Positions 30,622-39,611 are shown, counted from the first letter of the stretch. The stretch is DNA of 64,000 nt from Rhodococcus sp. IEGM 1409 (GCF_030056735.1 NZ_JASHKN010000015.1:1-64000), one strand, 5' to 3'. The notes: generated from the letters alone by a model not told the origin. Translations and numbers: made by a program.

Positions 30622-31389
30622 ATGGATGACCATGTCAGAGCAGAAAGAGCCCTCAGTTTCGGCCAGACAGCCGAACAATACGATCGATGGCGACCGGGTT
30701 ACCCCGAGCAGCTATATACCGATGTCCTGGCAGCCGGAACCGGCAACCTCATCCTCGAAGCAGGAGCGGGCACCGGCCGCGCCACTCTCGCCCTCGCCGA
30801 GCGGGGCGCAATCGTCACCGCTATAGAGCCAGACCTCGACATGGCTGAAATCGCGCGGTCTCGAACGAGCGGGCACAGGGTCCGCGTCCTGAACGCTGCA
30901 TTCGAGGACACCGACCCCAACCTTGGGCAGTTCGACATCGTCGCCGCTGCCCAATCCTGGCACTGGATCAACCCCACACAAGGAAACGCTGTCGCGACGG
31001 CAGCGTTGAAAGACGGCGGGGCACTGTGCCTGTGGTGGAATCGTCCCGGAGCTCTCACCGGCCCTGTCTGGGATCGAATCCGCGACGCCTACACCCGAAT
31101 AGCCCCTGAACTCCCCCCTCCAGGAACGAAACAGGAACAACAAGCCAAATCCACACCCGTGCAACACATCACCGGCTTCACCCCCTGGACGAACCGAACC
31201 TACGAATGGTCGCACCGATATACCGCTCACAGCTTTTGCGCCCTGGTCGGTACCTATTCCGATCACATCCGACTCGGCGCCGATCAACGAGACCAGCTAC
31301 TGACCGCAGTACGGAAAATAATCACCGCCACCGGGACACTCGACCACCCGTACCGAACCGAGTTGATCACGGCTAAACGAGAGATCTAG
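30622..31389 (+). CDS. Class I SAM-dependent methyltransferase (type 11-like)
   Basis: A 255-residue protein. Motif I is LILEAGAGTGRATLALAERG, followed by the acidic AIEPDLDM and the FDIVAAAQSWHWIN strand characteristic of type 11/25 methyltransferases. The ATG at 30622 is preferred; a longer in-frame start at 30523 adds only low-complexity sequence. The acceptor molecule cannot be predicted. It lies directly next to the IS110 element. Confidence 0.82.
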   Translation: MDDHVRAERALSFGQTAEQYDRWRPGYPEQLYTDVLAAGTGNLILEAGAGTGRATLALAERGAIVTAIEPDLDMAEIARSRTSGHRVRVLNAAFEDTDPNLGQFDIVAAAQSWHWINPTQGNAVATAALKDGGALCLWWNRPGALTGPVWDRIRDAYTRIAPELPPPGTKQEQQAKSTPVQHITGFTPWTNRTYEWSHRYTAHSFCALVGTYSDHIRLGADQRDQLLTAVRKIITATGTLDHPYRTELITAKREI

Positions 31390-31453
31390 CCCTACCACCA
31401 GCGATAATTGGAGTCCCGTCCTTCAGCTGAGCGCAGCGCAGCAAAAGAGGATT

Positions 31454-33023
31454 TGTCCCCGAAGCCCCGGACGCACCGGGATCGCAACCCTCCGGTCCGG
31501 GCGGCTGGGTCTCTGGTCAGCTCGCCATTCGTTGCCAAGCGACTTATGCGGCAGTACCCGTCCCGGGCTGATAGACAGCGTTGTCCCGGAGCATCGCCCA
31601 CAACACGTTCAACCGCCGTCTCGCTAACGCGAGAACTGCCTGTGTATGACGTTTTCCCTCGGCTCGTTTGCGGTTGTAGAGGACTTGAGACTGAGGGCTG
31701 TGACGGATACTGAGCTGCGCAGACAGGCAGAAAGCGCGTAACAACCTGCGGTCATATCTGCGCGGTCGCCGAAGATTTCCACTGACACGCCCTGAATCAC
31801 GCGGCACTGGCGCCAGACCAGAGATGCCGGCCGGCCCGTCGGCGCTACAGAAAGCAGACACATCTCCACCAGTCGCAGCCAGGAATTCGGCACCGAGCAA
31901 CGGCCCGAAACCTGGCATCGATTCGATCACCTCTGCATGCCGGTGCCCACGGAACCGCTCCTCGATCACGGAATCCAACTCCCGCAATTCAACATTCAGA
32001 TTCAGTATCCGACGTGCCAGCTTACCCACTGCCGATGCGGCGACATCTTGCCCAGCCACCGGCACCGACTTCCCGCTTGCAGCCTCGATCGCAACATCCG
32101 CCAGTCGAGAGGCGTTGTATGCCTTCCTCTTCCGCAACCACCCTTCCAACTTCGTCCGACCGAGCTTCCGAAGTCCGTCAGGCGATTGATATCCGGTCAA
32201 CAAGATCAACCCGCCCGCAGAGTTGCGCACATCCAATGCTCGTTCAAGCGCCGGGAAATACCCGGTCAGCAGTGCTCGAAGCCGGTTGATTGCTCGGGTC
32301 CGATCTCGCATCAGATCCGTGCGACGAGAGGTCAGGATCTTCAACTCCACGCTGATCTCATCGTCCACTCGCATCGGATGCAGATCGCGGTGCATCCGGG
32401 CCTGATCAGCAATGATCGCCGCGTCCTTCGCATCGGTCTTGCTGTCACCGCGATAACCGGCGGCGGGGTGATAAACGATCCTGCCTGGCAGCAACAACAT
32501 CTGCTCTCGGTCCGCGAGCAACGCGATCAGCAGTCCGGCGCAGCCGCTGTTGAGATCCCGCACCCAAGTCACGACACCACCACCAGACAGTTCGAGCACG
32601 GTGTCGACGAGCGTCGTCAGATCTGCTTCGTCGTTTGCGACCCGACGAGAGAGCAATCGCATTCCCTCACTGTCGATCACCACACAGTGATAATGAGCTT
32701 TACCTGCATCTATACCCGCTAGCGGCTTCACGCGCTCCCCTTCGGTTGGTTGTCGAGTCGGCTGAAAACCTGGTGGACGACCTCTCCGTCGTGTCCTTAC
32801 ACAGCGATATCGTTCGCGTCTCTCAATGAGCGGTCGCGTCGTCGAGACCGGGCGGCCATTCTCCTTCAGCCATGCGCACAGCAGAAACAAAGGAGCCATA
32901 CCCGGCGTTCCCAGGCAAGCTCCGAACCTACAAATATTCGGCCAGCACCGCCCGGCAAGAACGGTAAGGAAACAAACAGAACGCTTTCACAGACTGAGCG
33001 AAGCGGAGTTCTCTTCGGGGACA
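31454..33023 (-). mobile_element. IS110-family insertion sequence (approximate extent)
   Basis: The element carries one transposase gene (31544-32731). An 11-bp sequence TGTCCCCGAAG occurs at 31454-31464 and, inverted, at 33013-33023. It may mark subterminal repeats of the IS1111 subgroup, giving about 1.57 kb; true ends are unproven because IS110 elements lack classical terminal repeats and target duplications. About 290 bp of noncoding DNA lies between the transposase start and 33023, where a guide (bridge) RNA could be encoded. Confidence 0.6.
31544..32731 (-). CDS. IS110-family transposase (DEDD plus Transposase_20)
   Basis: A 395-residue recombinase from the GTG at 32731 (GAAGGGGAGC just upstream). 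The N-terminal RuvC-like DEDD domain starts GIDAGKAHY and includes the KTDAKDA stretch. The C-terminal Transposase_20 domain includes SMPGFGPLLGAEFLAATGG and GISGLAPVPRDSG, with the catalytic-serine region, and ends with YNRKRAEGKRHTQAVLALARRR. It is full length with no frameshift, so the copy may be active. Confidence 0.93.
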   Translation of the reverse strand: MKPLAGIDAGKAHYHCVVIDSEGMRLLSRRVANDEADLTTLVDTVLELSGGGVVTWVRDLNSGCAGLLIALLADREQMLLLPGRIVYHPAAGYRGDSKTDAKDAAIIADQARMHRDLHPMRVDDEISVELKILTSRRTDLMRDRTRAINRLRALLTGYFPALERALDVRNSAGGLILLTGYQSPDGLRKLGRTKLEGWLRKRKAYNASRLADVAIEAASGKSVPVAGQDVAASAVGKLARRILNLNVELRELDSVIEERFRGHRHAEVIESMPGFGPLLGAEFLAATGGDVSAFCSADGPAGISGLAPVPRDSGRVSGNLRRPRRYDRRLLRAFCLSAQLSIRHSPQSQVLYNRKRAEGKRHTQAVLALARRRLNVLWAMLRDNAVYQPGTGTAA

Positions 33024-33270
33024 CCGCAGGTGGCCAGGCAGGCGGGCGGGCGGGCGGGCGGATGCAGTAAATGATCTGACTCACAGGGGTTCCTGGTCTA
33101 TCGCTCATCCGACAGACGGGTGCACCGACCGAGCCCGTCCGCGACCGCAGTCGGCGACCCCATCGGGACGCGGCGATGCGACGGAGATCGGGAATGACCG
33201 CGACATACAATCGCAATCAGGGTGAAGCTCCAGGCCGAGATTCCGGCACCGGTGCGAGGGAGGGGTCAGG
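32732..33270. other. Noncoding flank upstream of the IS110 transposase, with G-run repeat
   Basis: About 540 bp with no convincing gene. It contains the region where an IS110-type guide RNA would lie (read leftwards into the transposase), the inverted 11-mer at 33013-33023, and a GGGC tandem run at 33043-33060 that could form a G-quadruplex on the plus strand. Frames here lack ribosome-binding sites. Confidence 0.5.
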
Positions 33271-33729
33271 ATGTTCGGTTGGAAGAAGAAGCGCAACGAT
33301 TCGAAGATGTCGCTCGACGATGTGATGTCGAAGCTCAGGCCCGATCTGAGTCGGGAATCGCTCGGCGTCGGGCCCGACTTTCCGGGCGTCGCCCCGAATC
33401 CGTTCATGAGTAGTGGTGCATTGAAGCGCAATTCGGAACTGCGTACGGGGGAGCTTGCGCTCGGCGTTCTCGTCGACTGGCGGGAGGTCAACAGCAATCC
33501 ACGCGTGGTCCTGATGTTCGACGTGGAGACCTCCGACGGCATCTCGTTCCGCGGTATCGCAGACGAAGACCTCACGATCACCGAGCTGACCCGACTCGCC
33601 CCAGGACAGACGTTGCCCGTGCGCTACCGGCCGGCCGTCATGGACCACTACGTCGCCCTTGCCCGGGATGCGGACCCCGCCCACGTTCAGCAACTCTCTG
33701 ACGAGATCGCGAGCCGCAAACGGACCTGA
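33271..33729 (+). CDS. Hypothetical protein
   Basis: A 152-residue soluble protein with a basic start (MFGWKKKRNDSKM). The middle is beta-rich (TGELALGVLVDWREVNSNPRVVLMFDVE and following, then LAPGQTLPVRYRPAVMDHYVAL), reminiscent of DUF3592-like beta domains. I do not recognise the family. GGAGGG lies about 10 nt upstream of the ATG. Codon use is like the core genes, so I think it is real. It stands alone beside the IS. Confidence 0.6.
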   Translation: MFGWKKKRNDSKMSLDDVMSKLRPDLSRESLGVGPDFPGVAPNPFMSSGALKRNSELRTGELALGVLVDWREVNSNPRVVLMFDVETSDGISFRGIADEDLTITELTRLAPGQTLPVRYRPAVMDHYVALARDADPAHVQQLSDEIASRKRT

Positions 33730-34457
33730 CCCCAAGCCGGCAAGGGGAAGTGAGATCGCCAGCCTCGCCCGGCGCCTGCCGATGTCGCATTGGCGATCGC
33801 GGCTGCCGCGGTCCTCGGTGTCACGGTCTGGGTCCTCCTGGCCGACGTGGTGTCCGGTGTCGCGGTCGGAGCCGGTACCGCTGTGGTCTTCCGCTTTCGT
33901 GTTGCGGACGATCATCACCCGGAAATGATCGACTGCGCTGTTCAGCGGTGTGGAATAACTCTGTGGGCGTGTTCGTTGCAGAGGCTGTCGGTGTTCGGTT
34001 CTTTGCCCCGGGTACCACCCTAGAAATGCCGCTTCGAGCGGCCACTTGCCGAGAGGCGCAAGACGGGCACCGACCTTGTGAAGCCGCTGGACACACTCTT
34101 TGGTGCCGGCGGCTTCGCCATATCTACCAGGGTTTCAGAAGCACTGTGTTCCGCCGAGCTCACACGGAGTCACCTCGGAGAGCTTGCCTGGCGAGGTCTT
34201 GTTGCACGGCGAGGGAAAGTACGAATGCGCCAGGCGGTGATGCCGAGGGCAATGACGATCGCGAGAGCGAGTGCGGCGAGCAAGGCGCCTAGCTGGATGC
34301 GGGCCGGTCAGCTCGTTACGCCGCGTTAAGAACCTGAAAACTCGGTGAGCGAACCTTCCTTTCCCAGGTGAAGCGGCGGATTATCGAATTGGCCGCGTAT
34401 CTGGTTACCGCGCGGCATGTCGAGCGCGCCTGGAGGCACAACGGGCCGGGAGGTCAC
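33730..34457. other. Stretch with no confident gene
   Basis: About 730 bp. One plus-strand frame (33790-34023, TTG start) opens with a hydrophobic segment (IAAAAVLGVTVWVLLADVVSGVAVG) directly after an in-frame stop, and could be the end of a broken small membrane protein. A minus-strand frame near 34190-34300 also encodes one hydrophobic helix without a start codon. Neither is annotated. Confidence 0.5.
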
Positions 34458-34979
34458 ATGCTGCTACATCAATCGATCGGGTTGGAGCGCTTCAACGAAC
34501 TACCGCGGCAGAAGGCGGTACACGCACTTTTCGAGTGCTGCTGTTCCCTGACGTGGGCCGGGTGGGTCAGCGACGGACGTCCGTTCGCTGATCACGCGGA
34601 GATCCTCTCGCGAGCCGAGGACGCGATTCTCAACCTCTCGGACGAGGACGTCGAGCGAGCATTGCAGTGCCATCCACCGGTCGGTGTGCGCAAGAACAGC
34701 GTGCCGTCCCACCTCGAACAATGCTCGATCTGGGCTCCGGACGACGCCGTCATGGCAACCATCTACCGCGCCGGCGAGGAGTACGAGCGGAACTTCGGCT
34801 TCCGGTATCTGTGGTGTTCGCACGGCCATGACGCCGACGACCTGCTCGAGAACATCGGCCAGCGGATGTCCAACGAACGGTCCGTCGAGCGCAAGGTCTG
34901 CGTCGACGAGCTCGCCAAGATCACGCGGACGAGGATCGAGCGAATGCTGGGCCCCGAGGACGGTTATCCCGAGTACTGA
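34458..34979 (+). CDS. OHCU decarboxylase-family protein
   Basis: A 173-residue helical protein similar to 2-oxo-4-hydroxy-4-carboxy-5-ureidoimidazoline decarboxylase (last step of urate to allantoin). Supporting stretches are GLERFNELPRQKAVHALFECC, WAGWVSDGRPF, LQCHPPVG, EEYERNFGFRYLWCSHG and ELAKITRTRIERML. The ATG at 34458 has GGGAGG 5 nt upstream and gives the family's usual length; a GTG at 34368 would add an unrelated 30 residues. No other urate-catabolism genes are nearby. In OHCU decarboxylases the catalytic His precedes a Pro (HPRIG); here HPPVG keeps the His. Confidence 0.75.
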   Translation: MLLHQSIGLERFNELPRQKAVHALFECCCSLTWAGWVSDGRPFADHAEILSRAEDAILNLSDEDVERALQCHPPVGVRKNSVPSHLEQCSIWAPDDAVMATIYRAGEEYERNFGFRYLWCSHGHDADDLLENIGQRMSNERSVERKVCVDELAKITRTRIERMLGPEDGYPEY

Positions 34980-34983
34980 ACGC

Positions 34984-35021
34984 GAAAGCGGGTGCAGCGC
35001 CTTCGCGCTGCACCCGCTTTC
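34984..35021. terminator. Perfect 17-bp hairpin between convergent genes
   Basis: GAAAGCGGGTGCAGCGC (34984-35000) and its exact inverse (35005-35021) surround a CTTC loop, in the 56 bp between the OHCU-family gene and terB stops. The GAAA/TTTC ends allow termination in both directions. Confidence 0.8.
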
Positions 35022-35035
35022 ATGCCCTGAATCGA

Positions 35036-35491
35036 TCAGAGATCGAACTCGGCCGGAGAGATTCCGACTGCAAAACACATGTCGCGGACGACGCCGCGCT
35101 CGTGCTCGTCGAAGTTGCCGTCCGCGCCGCCGATGATGATGCCGATCTGAATGACCGCGCGAGCCTGATCCTGCTTCGACTTGAGCTTGGCGATGGTCGC
35201 CGTTGCCTCGACCTTGCCGAACTCGTAGTCCGAGGACAGCTTGCTGCAGTACCAGTCGAACTGCTCACGAAGCTCGTCCGGCGGGAAGACCGCGAGCGAC
35301 TCGTTGCTCATGATCAGCGCGGCGGTCTTCTGACGCTCCGACGGATCGATCGAACCGTCTGCGGCGGCGATCAACGCGCACATTGCCATGCTCGCGTTCT
35401 TGAATTCCTTGTTCTGGAACTGGCTGGTCTTTGTCTTGAGCTGGCCGTTCATCTCCTGAGCCTTAGCCTTCAACTGATCCCAGAATGCCAT
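35036..35491 (-). CDS. terB: TerB-family protein
   Basis: A 151-residue all-helical TerB protein: N-terminal MAFWDQLKAKAQEMNG amphipathic helix, then SMAMCALIAAADGSIDPSERQ and VIQIGIIIGGADGNFDEHE, the paired acidic AADG-D-E motifs of the family. TerB interacts with TerC at the membrane in other Ter systems. It is the last gene of the minus-strand Ter arm, 84 bp after the TerD/FtsK-like gene. ATG 35491 chosen. Confidence 0.88.
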   Translation of the reverse strand: MAFWDQLKAKAQEMNGQLKTKTSQFQNKEFKNASMAMCALIAAADGSIDPSERQKTAALIMSNESLAVFPPDELREQFDWYCSKLSSDYEFGKVEATATIAKLKSKQDQARAVIQIGIIIGGADGNFDEHERGVVRDMCFAVGISPAEFDL

Positions 35492-35575
35492 GAGTCTCCT
35501 CGAGTATTGCCGCCACACACTGCGCGTGGTCGTACCACCACTCTGCCTGTGCGCTCGGCAATTCGCCATCGGCCG

Positions 35576-37132
35576 CTAGGTACGGTCGAACACTGCCAGA
35601 ATTCGTGTCTCGGAGATCGGGTCGAGCACGTCTGGGGTGAAGTGCCACTGTGTTCCGGTCCACGGATCGTGAACCTCTGTCTGCCCCGCGGCCGCAAGAT
35701 GTTGGCACCCCTCGGACAGTGCGGCGACGGATTCTTCTGCGAAGTTCGACTCGTCCTCTCCGACAAGCAGTATCGACAAACCGATTGCCGGTCCGCGTTC
35801 GGCGAGGAACATGACGGTTTGTGCGTCCTCGGCGGAGTATCCGTGCGGGAAATCGCTGAGGATCAACAGGCGCAGAGAACTCGGGCCATCTGCGACGCCA
35901 CTCATTCGCGCGAGTTCGCCCATGTCGACGGCCTCGGCCATCGCGCGCAGGCGCGCTGAGATCTCGGTGTGAGCGGTGATGACCGAGCCCGCGAGCATCG
36001 GCGCCAGCCTGTCGGTCAGTGGCGTGAGCGAGCCGGTCAGATCGACGACGTCGAGTAGCGGCATCGGGCCTGCGGCCATGACGCGCACAGTGACGGCACT
36101 GATCAGTCCGAGCGCTGCTTTGCTGGACGTAGTGTCCACCCAGATGGGCCGACGCAGTGGCAGCGGGACGCAGTAGGGAACCGTGAGCGTGCCGCGGTCC
36201 GGAGCCGAAAGCTCGCCCAGACGCATTCCGTCGCTGACGGCCGTGATGTGGGTCGGATCAGTTGTACCCGCCCACGACACCGACTTCCACGACGCCATCG
36301 ACCGTGGGAGCACGCCGTCGATCACGCCGAGTTCGTGTGCAAGCTGAGCGCTGTCGCGGGCGTGGTTGTCTCTCGCGAGCGAGACGAGGTCGTCGTGACG
36401 CTTCTGTGCGGCGTCGCGCGCCGCCACTCCTGCTGCCGAGTTCCGCAGCGACGGATCTGCGACGGCAGCGGTCAGGTCTTCGTCCAAACGGGCGAGCGCA
36501 TAATCGCTGCTGGAGACGAGCGAAGCGGCAGATCGCGAGGCGTCCTCGAAGATCATCCACGCGCGCTCGAGACCTCGCCCTACCTCCAACGGCTCCACCG
36601 CGGAGTCCCACGCGGGCGCAGCTGTCGGGGCTGGTTGTGCCGGCTCGTCGTCCACCTCGACGCCGTGCACCGAGATCAGTTCCGCCAGTCCACCCGCATA
36701 GCCCTGCCCTACGGCCCGGACCTTCCACGCACCGGACTTTCGGTACAACTCCCAGCAGATGACCGCTGTCTCGGTACCTGCGGTGGGGATCGCGAATTCG
36801 GCCAGGACCGAACCCGATTGATCAGTCAGCGAGGCGGAGAGCCCGGCCGTGCGAAAGGCGCCCGCAGCCGTCGCTGCCGGATCCACGCTGACGATGCACA
36901 ACACGGCTGCGGCATCGGGGTGAAGTCGATCGAGTTCCACCCGGATGCCGCTCTGGTCGAGTTGCACTCCAGCGGTGGACGGTTGGTTGTAGAACACGAA
37001 GTCCGCTGACGTCAATGCCCGCAGGTTCGCGTCCGCTACCAGCGCCGACACGTCGAACGGCGTCTGGCTCTCGGCTCGAAACGTCACCACGGGCGCCTGC
37101 AGCGGCGCGTTCTGTCCGGGAGCAAAAGTCAT
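35576..37132 (-). CDS. TerD-domain protein with degenerate FtsK-like C-terminal domain
   Basis: A 518-residue protein. N-terminal TerD domain (about 1-170, TSADFVFYNQPS and the hallmark WKVRAVGQGYAGGLAEL). The acidic Ca2+-binding stretch typical of TerD is missing. A helical middle (about 185-290) is followed by a C-terminal domain (about 315-510) resembling FtsK/SpoIIIE-type modules: PIWVDTTSSKAALGLISAVT sits where Walker A is expected but lacks GxxxxGKS, then LLDVVDLTGSL and LLILSDFPHGYSAEDAQ. I infer a non-hydrolysing adaptor. It ends 84 bp before terB. Confidence 0.8.
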   Translation of the reverse strand: MTFAPGQNAPLQAPVVTFRAESQTPFDVSALVADANLRALTSADFVFYNQPSTAGVQLDQSGIRVELDRLHPDAAAVLCIVSVDPAATAAGAFRTAGLSASLTDQSGSVLAEFAIPTAGTETAVICWELYRKSGAWKVRAVGQGYAGGLAELISVHGVEVDDEPAQPAPTAAPAWDSAVEPLEVGRGLERAWMIFEDASRSAASLVSSSDYALARLDEDLTAAVADPSLRNSAAGVAARDAAQKRHDDLVSLARDNHARDSAQLAHELGVIDGVLPRSMASWKSVSWAGTTDPTHITAVSDGMRLGELSAPDRGTLTVPYCVPLPLRRPIWVDTTSSKAALGLISAVTVRVMAAGPMPLLDVVDLTGSLTPLTDRLAPMLAGSVITAHTEISARLRAMAEAVDMGELARMSGVADGPSSLRLLILSDFPHGYSAEDAQTVMFLAERGPAIGLSILLVGEDESNFAEESVAALSEGCQHLAAAGQTEVHDPWTGTQWHFTPDVLDPISETRILAVFDRT

Positions 37133-37172
37133 ACCCACAGCAGCGAACTATGCCATGACCGGGCTCTCTCGG

Positions 37173-38066
37173 TCAGCCTTGCAGGTCCGCGACCACTAGA
37201 TCGGCCACCGCGGTCATCCCTGCGTCCGTGAAGTGCAAGCGCTGCGCTGTCGACTCCGAGAACAAGCCCTCGAACCAACGCTGATCTGCACTCGCGCACG
37301 CGTCGTGCCCACCGGCGATGCTCGCCGCCGCAATATCGACGGTACGCACACCGTGGGCGTGCGCGACCTCGTCGAACTTCGTGTTGTAGCGCGCGAAATA
37401 GTCCATGAACCAGGCTGCGTCGGCGTCGGAGAACGGGATGTTCGGCCAGCATCCGCGAGAGGAAATCATGCCGCCCTCACCGATCAGGTAGATGCGAGCG
37501 TTAGGCGCGCGCTGCGTGACCGCACTCAGGATGCGATCCAATTCTCCGGCGGCCCGGTCGATTCCGGATTGGGCGACGGAATTCGCGAGCGGGTCGTACC
37601 GACATCCACGATCGGTTCCTGGTCCCGGAGCGACGCACAGGGGGCCGAGGAAAATACTGTTGGAGTCGTTGCCGCCGATCGAGATGGTGATCAGGTCTGT
37701 GTCCGGGTGCACGGCGTCGAGTTGGACCGGCCAGTAGTTCGGAATCAGCTGTGGAGTGTCGATGATGTTCTCGGCGCGTGCCGCGCTGCAGGAGACGTCG
37801 GCGAACTCCGCGACCTCGAGTGTCCGAGAGATCTTGCCCGCGAAGTTCTCGTACGAACGCGAACAGGCGTCGGGGTACATCGGTTCCAACCGTGGACCGG
37901 AAGCGCGGGAGTCACCGAGGGCGACGTACTTGATCCCGGTCTCGGATACACCTGACCGAGTTACCGACTGGGGTACCGAAGCCTGCGCGATTCCGGTGCT
38001 CACGAGCGCCAGCACAGCGCCTGCGACAGCCGCCGCACTACCGAGAAGTTTCCCTCGAATGATCAT
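37173..38066 (-). CDS. Secreted SGNH/GDSL-type hydrolase
   Basis: A 297-residue lipase/esterase-like protein with a Sec signal peptide (about 1-30, ending near AQASVP). Block I is VALGDSRASG (catalytic Ser in GDS), block III is ISIGGNDSN and block V is LHFTDAGM (catalytic His). Paired cysteines suggest extracytoplasmic disulfides. It belongs to the rhodococcal/mycobacterial secreted SGNH hydrolases. It interrupts the Ter gene series between two TerD-domain genes on the same strand, so it may be co-regulated or a passenger. Confidence 0.88.
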   Translation of the reverse strand: MIIRGKLLGSAAAVAGAVLALVSTGIAQASVPQSVTRSGVSETGIKYVALGDSRASGPRLEPMYPDACSRSYENFAGKISRTLEVAEFADVSCSAARAENIIDTPQLIPNYWPVQLDAVHPDTDLITISIGGNDSNSIFLGPLCVAPGPGTDRGCRYDPLANSVAQSGIDRAAGELDRILSAVTQRAPNARIYLIGEGGMISSRGCWPNIPFSDADAAWFMDYFARYNTKFDEVAHAHGVRTVDIAAASIAGGHDACASADQRWFEGLFSESTAQRLHFTDAGMTAVADLVVADLQG

Positions 38067-38225
38067 CTACTGTGCCAAGTCCTCTCGCGCACGGCCGCTC
38101 GACTGACGGCTCGACATGCCGCATGAGGTTAACGCACAGAGGGGACAACGATGTCCGGTTCGGCGGACGGCAATCGAAATCACCTACCGCCGAACCGGAT
38201 TCGTCAGAACTTATACAGTCTCGAC

Positions 38226-39611
38226 TCAAGCAGTGAGGAAGCGACCCAGCTGCGGCGCAGCTTCTCCCGCATGCTTGGCCTGGATACCTTCACCGATGGC
38301 CTGCAGCTTCCATTCACCGTTCGCGCGGTACACCTTGGCCATCACCATTCCGGTGAACGCCATGCCGCCCTGGAGCGTGTATCGGGCGAGCTCGGAGTTG
38401 GTGGTGCTGTCCACGAGACGGCAGAAAGCATTGGAGACCTGCTCGAACGTGTGTCCGCGGTACGAGGTCACGGTGAAGATCACGGCGGTCACGTGCGCCG
38501 GGACCCGTTGCAGATCGACGAGCATGACCTCGTCGTCGCCTTCGCCGTCGCCGGTCAGGTTGTCACCCATATGACGGACGGAGCCGTCCTTGGACGTCAG
38601 CTGACCGTAGTAGCAGACGTCGACGAGGTTGCCGTCGGCGTACAGGAGAGCCGAAGCATCGAGGTCGACGTCGGCCGTCCGGCTTCCGAAGAGGCCGCTC
38701 TTCTTGATCGGATCCCAACCCAGACCCATCTGGATCATGGTGAGCGCGACGCCACCCTCCTTGCGGAGCGTGACCTTCTGACCCTTGGTCAAGCTGACGG
38801 GACGTCCCTTGACCAGGCTCACCTCGGGCTGCTGGGCCGGCGGCTGGTTCTGAACGGGAGGCGCCGGGGGTGCCTGGTTGTACGCAGGCTGCTGGTTGTA
38901 CGCAGGCTGCTGGGCCGGTGGGTATGCCGGCGGCGTCGGTCCCTGGTTGTAGGCGGGCGGCTGGTTGTACGCGGGCGGGGCAGGCGGAACCGGCGGCGCG
39001 TTGTACGAAGGCTGCTGCTGCGGCGGCTGGTTGTATGTCGTCGGGGCGACGGACGAGGGCGGCGTGATCGGAGCGGGAGCCGCGACCGGAGTGGGAGGCG
39101 GCGGCGGTGCATCGTCGACGGACACACCGTGATCGGTGACCAGTGCGGCAAATCCACCCGCGTAACCCTGGCCGACGGCGCGCACCTTCCACGCACCCTG
39201 GCGTCGGTACACCTCGAGTGCGATGACGATGGACTCGGCGGTGAGACCGTCGATCACGTACTCGTACAACACGTTCCCGGCCGCGTCGGAGACCCGAGCG
39301 GTCGGTGCAGCGCTGCGCCCGAAGTTCGACGAAGCGTCGTCGAGCGTGATGACGGCGCGAACCTGCTCGATGTCGGCCGGAACACCGGCGAGTGAGACTC
39401 GGAGTGAGGCAATGCCACCCGGGTTGGGAACCAACTGCACACCGGGTCCGGTGGGCTGGTTGAAGAAGACGAAGTCGGCGTCGGAACGAACTTTTCCGTT
39501 GCTCGTCACGAGGAGTGCAGACAGGTCAGCGGCTGCAGCCAACTGAACAGACACAACTACATCCGAGACGTCCAGCGGGCCGTTCTGCCCTTTGGCAAGC
39601 GATACAGACAA
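38226..39611 (-). CDS. Double-TerD-domain protein with Pro/Tyr/Asn/Gln linker
   Basis: A 461-residue protein. First TerD domain at about 1-170 (DADFVFFNQPTGPGVQL, WKVRAVGQGYAGGFAAL), without the acidic Ca2+ stretch. A disordered linker (about 172-275) of YNQPPA/YNQ repeats follows. The second TerD domain at about 285-450 starts PVSLTKGQKVTLRKEGG and keeps the acidic site GDNLTGDGEGDDE. Ca2+ binding by TerD acidic loops is known from the family. The gene is the first after HAD (27 bp gap) in the minus-strand Ter arm. Confidence 0.92.
   Translation of the reverse strand: MSVSLAKGQNGPLDVSDVVVSVQLAAAADLSALLVTSNGKVRSDADFVFFNQPTGPGVQLVPNPGGIASLRVSLAGVPADIEQVRAVITLDDASSNFGRSAAPTARVSDAAGNVLYEYVIDGLTAESIVIALEVYRRQGAWKVRAVGQGYAGGFAALVTDHGVSVDDAPPPPPTPVAAPAPITPPSSVAPTTYNQPPQQQPSYNAPPVPPAPPAYNQPPAYNQGPTPPAYPPAQQPAYNQQPAYNQAPPAPPVQNQPPAQQPEVSLVKGRPVSLTKGQKVTLRKEGGVALTMIQMGLGWDPIKKSGLFGSRTADVDLDASALLYADGNLVDVCYYGQLTSKDGSVRHMGDNLTGDGEGDDEVMLVDLQRVPAHVTAVIFTVTSYRGHTFEQVSNAFCRLVDSTTNSELARYTLQGGMAFTGMVMAKVYRANGEWKLQAIGEGIQAKHAGEAAPQLGRFLTA

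Noticed and set aside
33217-33918. A 233-codon minus-strand frame
   Set aside because: Overlaps the hypothetical gene at 33271-33729, which has a ribosome-binding site and better protein-like composition; the minus frame is Asp/Arg/His-rich without motifs.
33790-34023. Small hydrophobic plus-strand frame
   Set aside because: TTG start immediately after an in-frame stop, no ribosome-binding site and an unconvincing C-terminal half; at most a fragment.
38870-39060. Repetitive DNA in the double-TerD gene as a separate repeat element
   Set aside because: The repetition simply encodes the YNQPPA-type linker and shows no flanking duplications or other element features.
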